Part shown: positions 57,558 through 64,000 of the stretch, piece by piece
Position numbering within the stretch: position 1 is the stretch's first letter
Layout of the letters: every line of letters begins with the position of its first letter
NCBI RefSeq assembly: GCF_015832195.1
Contig: NC_052034.1
Location: 4,365,501 to 4,429,500 of the forward strand
Source: Motacilla alba alba
Taxonomy: Eukaryota > Chordata > Aves > Passeriformes > Motacillidae
Reading direction: 5' to 3'
DNA length: 64,000 nt
Position numbers and translations under genes: made by a program
The notes under the pieces: generated by a model
The model's input: only the letters and a program-made list of their open reading frames with translations
The model's database searches: none
Told to the model about the DNA's origin: nothing

Positions 57558-57563
57558 TTTAAT
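57558..57563 (-). terminator. FOXN1: candidate FOXN1 polyadenylation signal
   Basis: TTTAAT on + reads ATTAAA on the FOXN1 strand, about 155 bases past its stop. A canonical AATAAA (+ TTTATT) lies further away at 57078-57083. Which is used cannot be told. Confidence 0.3.
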
Positions 57564-57717
57564 ATCAGTCTGTAGAAAATCATCGTGGTAAAGCTACATA
57601 TCCTGCGGGTGAGTTCTGGGAAAAAAAAAAAAGAGATAAAATTCCTGTTCCCGTGGGCGCTGCCGTCCCTGAGCCAGGGCGGGGAGCGGCGTCGGGGCGA
57701 CGCCTTCGGGCCGCGGT

Positions 57718-60700
57718 TCACATCAGGGCGATGGGTTTGGAGCCGGGGTTGCTCAGGTAGGAAGGGGACACCGTGTCCAGCTCCATGAAGGCGGAGTAGA
57801 GCGTGGTGAGCTGCAGCTCCGGCGCGCCCCCGTGCGCGGCCCCGTGCGCGCTCCCGTGCGCGCTCCCGTGCGCGCCGGGGCCGCCGCTCTCCAGCTGGCA
57901 GGGCGAGGGAAAACACTGCGGGGACGATGAGATGAGGACCAGGGGATCCACGGCCAGGCTGTCGTCTTTCAGCTCCTCCCAGAGATTCCCTACAACAAGA
58001 ACAAAAACCCGCACGTTGGTTTACGCGTTTGGTGGGACCCTGGATGCTGAGAATTCCCAGCTTTCTGTGCTGAAAGGCACAGACCCACCCGAGAAGAACA
58101 CTGCCTTTGACCGGAGAAGGCTTCCAAAACTGAGTGATAGAAATGAGATGTGGGTGTGGAGCTTGAATAGAAGTGTGTAATATCACAGGGTGATGCTACC
58201 TTAAACTTAGAGTTTAAGGTTTATAATATAGCTATATATCTATATCTACATCTATAAACTATATGTCTTATATCTAAATCTAAATCTAAATCTAAATCTA
58301 AATCTATATCTATATATCTATATCTATATCTATATCTATATCTATATCTATAAACTATATGTCTTATATCTAAATCTAAATCTAAATCTATATATCTATA
58401 TCTATATCTATCTATATCTATATCTAATTACAGCTATATTATATTGCTATAATATTATAATATAGCTATATATATGTATTGCTATATTGCTATATTGCTA
58501 TATATATAGCAATAGAGCAATATAGCAATATATATAGCATTAAATATAGCAATATATATAGCATTAAATATAAATATAAATATAAATATAAACAGAAATA
58601 CAGATATAGATATAGATATAGATATAGATATAGATAAACAGAAATATAAACACAAATATAAATATAAATATAAATATAAATATAAATATAAATATAAATA
58701 TAAATATAAATATAAATATAAATATAAATATAAATATAAATATGGTAAGATGGAGGTTTTAGGGTGGTGGCTGGTTGTTCTTCTTCACCTTCACCTTCTT
58801 CTCCATGGCTTTGGGTGGTATTGTGTAATTGGACAGAAAAGTCTCTGCATCGCGGATTTCGGGTGGTTGGTTATTGGGTTAAAAGTAAAAAATAATTTAG
58901 GTGTCATTTCCTAATTGGATAATTTGGCCTTAAAAGACCTTGTAGAGAAAGATAGTGAGGCATTTTGTAGCTTGTTAGTAGAATGCTGTGGAACTCACAA
59001 CTTGTAGAGATGAGAAATAAACATTTGAGCCTGAACACAAAATACCATCTTCAATCCTGACCTTGACAGAGGCAGGAAAGAAGTTAAAAAATCGACACAG
59101 ATTGATTCAGATTTCTTTATATTTTCTCTCCATATGTTTTTTAATATTTGTTTTTTTGAATCATTGTGTTGCAGGAGATGCTGGTTATTAAACATTTGTG
59201 CGGAGGTGATCCTAATCTCTTGGAAGTGAGGAAGGGAGGAGGTTGTTTAGATGGTTATTATTTGTCTGTCTCCATAAATTTAAATCTGGGAGGAAACAAT
59301 GTTAACTTGAGAAAATTCTTTCTAAAATTCTGTTAGAGATGTATGTTTATGAACAATATAAGGAGACACCTCAGAAAATGTAATTGTTTGGGGTGTAGAT
59401 GCTATTACTGCCTTGGGAAGAGGGAAAGAGCATCCTTTTTAGCAGAGATGTGGAATAAATATTGATAAAAAATGCTAACATGTTAATTCAATCAAATTTA
59501 TTTCTCTTGGTGCCTTTCACTCGACAATTCCTTTGTAGGAATGGCACTAAATAGTTGTGCTTGAGTAGCTCCCAGTTGAAAATAGGTCTGAATTTAAAGA
59601 ACACATTCTAAAAAATGTATTACAGTATTAAATACCAGGAATTGTAGCCAGGGGGGCAGTAGGAATGTTTTTTACATTCCCGGGTGCAAATCTGTAGCTT
59701 CCCTGGGAAACTTTTAAAAGATTTAGCACAAAATTGCACGGTGTTTATAGAAAATGTAACCCGGGAAGGCGGGGTTGGGACAGCGGCGTGGAGATGAGGG
59801 AAAATGGAGAGAAATGGATCTTGTGGAGCTTGGGACGGGATGGGATGGGAAGGGATCCATGAGATGGGATGGGATCCATGGGATGGGATCCATGGGATGG
59901 GATGGGATGGGATGGGATGGGATGGGATGGGATGGGATCCATGGGATGGGATCCATGGGATGGGATGGGATGGGATGGGATGGGATGGGATGGGATGGGA
60001 TGGGATGGGATCCATGGGATGGGATCCATGGGATGGGATGGGATGGGATGGGATGGGATGGGATCCATGGGATGGGATCCATGGGATGGGATCCATGGGA
60101 TGGGATCCATGGGATGGGATGGGATCCATGGGATGGGATGGGATGGGATGGGATGGGATGGGATGGGATGGGATGGGATGGGATGGGATGGGATGGGATC
60201 CATGGGATGGGATGGGATGGGATGGGATGGGATGGGATGGGATGGGATGGGATGGGATGGGATGGGATGGGATGGGATGGGATGGGAAGGGATCCATGGG
60301 ATGGGATGGGAAGGGATCCATGAGATGGGATGGGATGGGATCCATGGGATGGATTGGGATGGGATGGGATGGGATGGGAAGGGATCCATGGGATGGGATG
60401 GGATGGGATCCATGAGATGGGATGGGATGGGGTGGGATGGGATCCAGGGGTTGGGATGGGATGGGATGGGGGGTAACAAACCTGACTCTCCAAGATAAAA
60501 ACACCTCCAACACCTACCTTGGAGATCAAAATCGGTGAGGGACGGATTAAGAGCATCGATGTCATTGCTGAGGTCTCCCTCCTGCAGCAGCGTGTCCTGC
60601 ACCGTCCTGGCAGGAGAATGCTCGGGCAGCATCTTCATCCCGCAGCTCGGGGGGCTCTGAGCCGGCACGGGGGAATCCTGAGGGATGCTGGGCTGAGTCC

Positions 60701-62060
60701 GGAGCTGGCTTTGAGCCTCCCCAGCAGGGAAGAGGCTCGGAGCGTCGGGCGTGTGCTGCAGCAGCGCGGTGGGGATGGGGGGGAAGCCCTGGGGGGATGT
60801 GTAGCAGCCGGGCTGCTGCCCCCCCAGCCCCCCCAGGGGGCTCTTGGCGTGCAGGGCTGCCGGGGCGTGGATGCCGTGTAATCCCTGCGGGATGCCCGAG
60901 GACAGCGAGGGCTCGCACAAGGGATGGGGCTGCGCTGCCATCTGCCTGGAGAGGGAGGCACCTGCAGCGCCCGTCGGGCTGCACGACACCAGGGACGAGC
61001 GCAGCTTCTCGCTCTTGTCGCCTATCAAGCTGTCAAGCTCTTCTGGAAAACAAGGGGAAAATGAAAATCCGCGGCTGATTTATTCTGCGTTGCTTGCAGC
61101 AGGAATTGTGGCGTTACTCAGGAAATGGCAAGGGAAAATCCACGGCTGACTTATCCCTGCAGAGCTTGCAGCAGGAATTACGGTGTCATTCAGGAAATGG
61201 CCAAGAGAAGTGCTAGTTCTTGCATGTGAAAACCTCCAGAGCCTGAAATTCTTAGTTGGAAGGGACCCACAAGGATCATCAAGTCCAATTCTTAAGTAAG
61301 TGGCCCATAGAGGGATTGAACTCACAACCTCAGTGATATTAGCACCATGCTGCAATCAACTGAGATGTTTGCTTTTAAATTATTGTTGCCAAGTGAGTAT
61401 GTAATAAATTCCACTTTTAGGTTTAAAGGTTGGATACTCAGCAGTAATCTCAGATTTTTTTTTGATATTTCGCATTTCAGCGTTCTTTCTGTCACAGAGT
61501 GGTTTGGATTGGAAGGGGTGTTGAAGATCATCTCATCCCCCCTGCCATGGACAGGGACACCTCCCACCACACCAGGTTTCAATCCCCATCCAACCCTGCT
61601 TTTTATCTTAAAGTTTAGAGAGATATCAAGAGAGAATATTTTCTTGGGGAAGCTTGTTTGAGCTTATCTGCAAACACCTACAAAACCAGGTCTATTTTAA
61701 TTCTGCTTTTTAATTTTTTTACTTGTTTTGCCAACCAGGAAAGACCCTTAAATACTTTCCTAAATCAGGTTTAAATTCTCTTACGGATCTTGGTGAAAAG
61801 AAAAATCCAGGGGAGAGCTGTTTGAGAGCTAAAACACCGACAAATGACTGACCTGGCTTTGCCATACTCTTCCTCACGGCAACTGGGTCTTTCCTCTTCC
61901 ATTTCTGAAGCTCCTCCTGCATCTTGTCAATCTTGGCTGGGTTCAGAGCCCACAGACAGCCCTTCCGAGAAGAATTCCCTGACTTGTTCTCAACTTTCTC
62001 AAAGCACTTGTTCAAAGATAAGTTGTGGCGCACGGAATTCTTCCAACCATCTGGAGCTGT
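57718..62060 (-). CDS. FOXN1: FOXN1 forkhead transcription factor, 3' part (last 3 exons)
   Basis: FOXN1 drives thymic epithelial and skin/feather keratinocyte differentiation. Exons in transcript order: 62060-61853, 61042-60518, 57989-57718 (TGA at 57720-57718). Phases join to about 334 residues. The first exon gives the second half of the winged helix: recognition helix [13 protein letters not shown], wing [14 protein letters not shown] and basic KWKRKDP. The middle exon is Pro/Ser/Gln-rich and ends in the acidic activation segment [15 protein letters not shown], which continues as [19 protein letters not shown] in the last exon. The C terminus ends [11 protein letters not shown]...SKPIALM. 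The last exon contains a 4-fold AHG-x repeat. Upstream exons, including the start of the forkhead, lie beyond 64000. Identification is firm from the motifs and from the neighbouring UNC119. Confidence 0.96.
57826..57876 (-). repeat. FOXN1: 12-bp coding repeat ([12 protein letters not shown]) in FOXN1 last exon
   Basis: About four copies of a GC-rich 12-mer (+ strand cgtgcgcgctcc type) encode [16 protein letters not shown] between the acidic segment and the conserved [11 protein letters not shown]. Confidence 0.9.
58215..58745. repeat. AT hexanucleotide arrays and palindromic TA block, FOXN1 last intron
   Basis: Arrays of tatatc and taaatc run over 58215-58434, including a 96-base higher-order repeat (ctataaactatatgtc at 58252 and 58348). 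A self-complementary region follows (attgctat / atagcaat) at about 58440-58570. Then come gatata and aaatat arrays to 58742. Confidence 0.92.
59832..60472. repeat. ~640-bp GGGAT pentanucleotide array with GGGATCCAT interruptions
   Basis: Almost uninterrupted gggat units on + are punctuated 18 times by gggatccat (plus one gggatccag variant), always in repeat register. It lies in the last FOXN1 intron, so the sense transcript carries (ATCCC)n. Confidence 0.97.
61063..61204. repeat. ~72-bp tandem duplication, FOXN1 intron
   Basis: Two adjacent copies (starting gaaaatccgcggctga at 61063 and gaaaatccacggctga at 61134) share gcttgcagcaggaatt and caggaaatgg, and differ at several positions and by one base in length. 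Confidence 0.85.
61240..61378 (-). repeat. tRNA-Ile-derived SINE with CR1-type tail (TguSINE1-like)
   Basis: On the - strand, 61365-61301 reads ctcagttgattgcagcatgg, tgctaatatcactgagg, then gttcaatccctctatgggcca. This matches the shape of tRNA-Ile(AAT) with A-box remnant, AAT-type anticodon region and B box. It is followed at once by a CR1-like tail (ggacttgatgatccttgtgg, gtcccttccaacta) to about 61240. I know tRNA-Ile-headed, CR1-tailed SINEs from zebra finch; the subfamily is inference. Confidence 0.75.
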
Positions 62061-64000
62061 CTGGAGAAACAAACCCAATGTAAGAGCAAGCTAAAAAAAA
62101 AATAAATTAAAAGCTAAAAAAAAAAAAATTAAAAAATTAAAAACGTTTGTGTGTATATATAACTGTGTTTTGACTGGTGAGGTTACAAGAAATGCTGTTT
62201 AAGTTTGTGCCTTCTGCAGTGAGAAACTTGTACGTTAGAGGGAAGCCACAAAAATGTTACAGTCATGTTGTGTGGGAAGAGAGGGATCAGATAAAATAGT
62301 AACTGATCTTCCAAGCAAAAAGGTTGTCAGAGACCTGCTGGATTTTTAAGAGTGAATTTGCGCATCACAAGAATTAGGAGTGCAAAAATCAATGCTCTAG
62401 AACTAATATGAAATCAGATTCTATTTTAGAACACCTAGAAATATTTCCAATTCTTCATTAAAGTACTACCTGGGCTAAAATTCAGTGTCCAGGCAGACTT
62501 CAAAGGCATTTCTCATGCTGCTGTAGGTGTAACTCCGTGTGCTGGCCAATTACGTAACCAAATGGTTTAATCACCAGCCCTCCAGATGAGATACAGCTTT
62601 CCACAGCTGATCACTCATCTCTGTGCTTTGCATTTACTTTTAACTCAGCAGTAGAAGCTGCAAGGTTCTTTAAACCGGATCATTATAATGATTTTTTTTT
62701 TTTTTTTTGGTCAAAAAATCTTTATATTTTCTTTTCAATTTCTCATAGGGATTGCAGGAAATGAAACAGCTCTCTGAAATGGGGGGAGGTTGTCCGTGGC
62801 TCTTGATTCATATTCATGGATGCAAATATTTGTCATCATAACTGTTTATATCAAGCAGAGAATTATTGAGTGAGAAATAAAATGGATTTCCACAGTCTTT
62901 TTTTAAAAAGTTAAAAATTAGAATTTCCCTCTTAGGTTCATTAAATTTGTTTTCCCATTTAAATTTTTTTTTATTAATAGGATCCTTCTCTCACAAAAAG
63001 CCAGATTTTTGATAGTTTGATAATTTCTTTAACTGTTAGCTAGTCCACCAGACTTCCTCTTAGACCATCTTTCATAAATGGATCTGAGCGCATTTTGGCT
63101 TTCAAAAGGCAGACTGTGAATTTTGAACATACTTTGATGACATTATTTTATCAGGATTTAATTTTTTGCACCTGCTTTTGTAAGGAATGTAAAACCTGTT
63201 GTTCAGTGGCTTGTAAAGAACTTTTGTGTGGATTAAGGCATTCAAAGCTTTGTTGACGAGATGAGGGTCAAATTTAATACTCACTTTCGTCATTAAAAAT
63301 AAATAGGTGTGGAATTAAATACATATTATTTAACGAAAGAGAAACTATTTTCCCTTCAGAGCAGCAGAGCTTCTTCCATTTTGGCCCACCTGATGTCAGC
63401 ATTTCACTATTCTGTCTCGTGGGTGAGACAACACAAATTGTAACAGAAGGGAAGAAGAAGAGAAGAGAAGAGAAGAGAAGAGAAGAGAAGAGAAGAGAAG
63501 AGAAGAGAAGAGAAGAGAAGAGAAAACCCCAAACCTTTAAAGCCTTTTCTGCCACGGGGTCAAACTAAACACAACAAATCAGTTTTTTCTCCCTTGCAGA
63601 TAATATTCAAGTAACTTTCTGGGAGTTCCAAAAGTGAACAAAGCTGTTCCTCCCAGGTAAATTGTGTATTTAGCTACTGAACAAGCTGACCTGGAAGAAT
63701 ATTCCTGTTTCTTGCCCTGCACACAGGCTCCACACACCCCTGTGTACCCAGACAGGATAATTGGTGTTTCTGCTCAGATGGGAGCGGCATGGGCTGCTCA
63801 GAGGCTTTCAGAACGTGTGGGGGTGTAAATTAGGAGATGGTTTTAGAAACTGTACAAGCAAAAAGTACACGGATTGATTTTGGAGGCTGCTGCCAGGAGC
63901 TGAGCAGGTTCTTGCATTAAATTTGGGATTGCTGAGCTGTGAGAATTTATTTGCCCAGGTAGGGCTTAACACCCTGAGTGTAACAAGAGAAAAAACACCA
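62061..64000 (-). other. FOXN1: FOXN1 intron upstream of the forkhead-half exon
   Basis: AT-rich intronic DNA with a poly-T run at about 62690-62709 and the purine tract at 63445-63526. I looked for the exon encoding the first half of the forkhead on the - strand and did not find it, so that exon lies beyond the window. Confidence 0.6.
63445..63526. repeat. 82-base polypurine AGAAG array
   Basis: An uninterrupted purine run on +, mostly (AGAAG)n with a gaagggaagaagaag edge. No pyrimidine occurs from 63445 to 63526. Confidence 0.95.

Noticed and set aside
59620..61028. Open frames of 180-430 aa of HPIPS or GMGWD type on both strands
   Set aside because: They arise from the stop-free GGGAT pentamer read in every frame. 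The only true coding part is the FOXN1 exon at 60518-61042 (-).
61301..61365. Functional tRNA-Ile gene on -
   Set aside because: The acceptor stem and 5' end are missing or diverged, and a CR1-type tail is fused directly, which fits a SINE rather than a gene.

Overview
The window is vertebrate nuclear DNA, very probably from a bird and plausibly a songbird. All genes are split by short GT-AG introns. There are about thirteen fragments of avian-type CR1 LINEs, and one tRNA-Ile-headed, CR1-tailed SINE resembles an element I know from zebra finch. The first 31 kb is GC-rich and gene-dense; beyond about 41 kb the DNA is AT-rich and sparse. Species cannot be fixed from the sequence alone. No prokaryotic, CRISPR, phage or intact viral feature was seen.

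The gene order is BLTP2 (KIAA0100) 3' part, RSKR (SGK494), SPAG5, ALDOC, PIGS and UNC119, all on + and head to tail, then FOXN1 on - (3' part only), convergent with UNC119. This matches the order and relative orientation of the human 17q11.2 block as I know it, and supports orthology for the fast-evolving members (SPAG5, RSKR).

Layout: 63-4257 is the last 15 visible coding exons of BLTP2. 5214-8786 is the complete RSKR kinase (12 coding exons, 392 aa). 9675-18605 is the complete SPAG5/astrin (23 coding exons, 1586 aa, enlarged by two in-frame tandem-repeat arrays). 21623-23988 is ALDOC (8 coding exons, 364 aa once an apparent 1-base insertion is allowed for). 24855-28733 is PIGS (12 exons, 554 aa). 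29879-43018 is UNC119 (5 exons, 206 aa, 9.5 kb first intron). About 43.0-57.7 kb is the UNC119 3' UTR plus AT-rich intergenic DNA with simple repeats. 57718-62060 (-) holds the last three FOXN1 exons, with a repeat-choked last intron (AT hexanucleotides and a 640 bp GGGAT array). 62061-64000 is FOXN1 intron.

The genes are unrelated housekeeping or specialist functions kept together by synteny: lipid transfer, a kinase, spindle/kinetochore, glycolysis, GPI-anchor attachment, myristoyl-cargo trafficking and thymus transcription. There is no operon logic. The most useful observations are the ALDOC frame break, the SPAG5 coding minisatellites and duplicated exon pair, a cell-cycle-type SPAG5 promoter, a GC-AG intron in BLTP2, the SINE, and the G4-prone array in FOXN1. 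I see no undescribed biological system.
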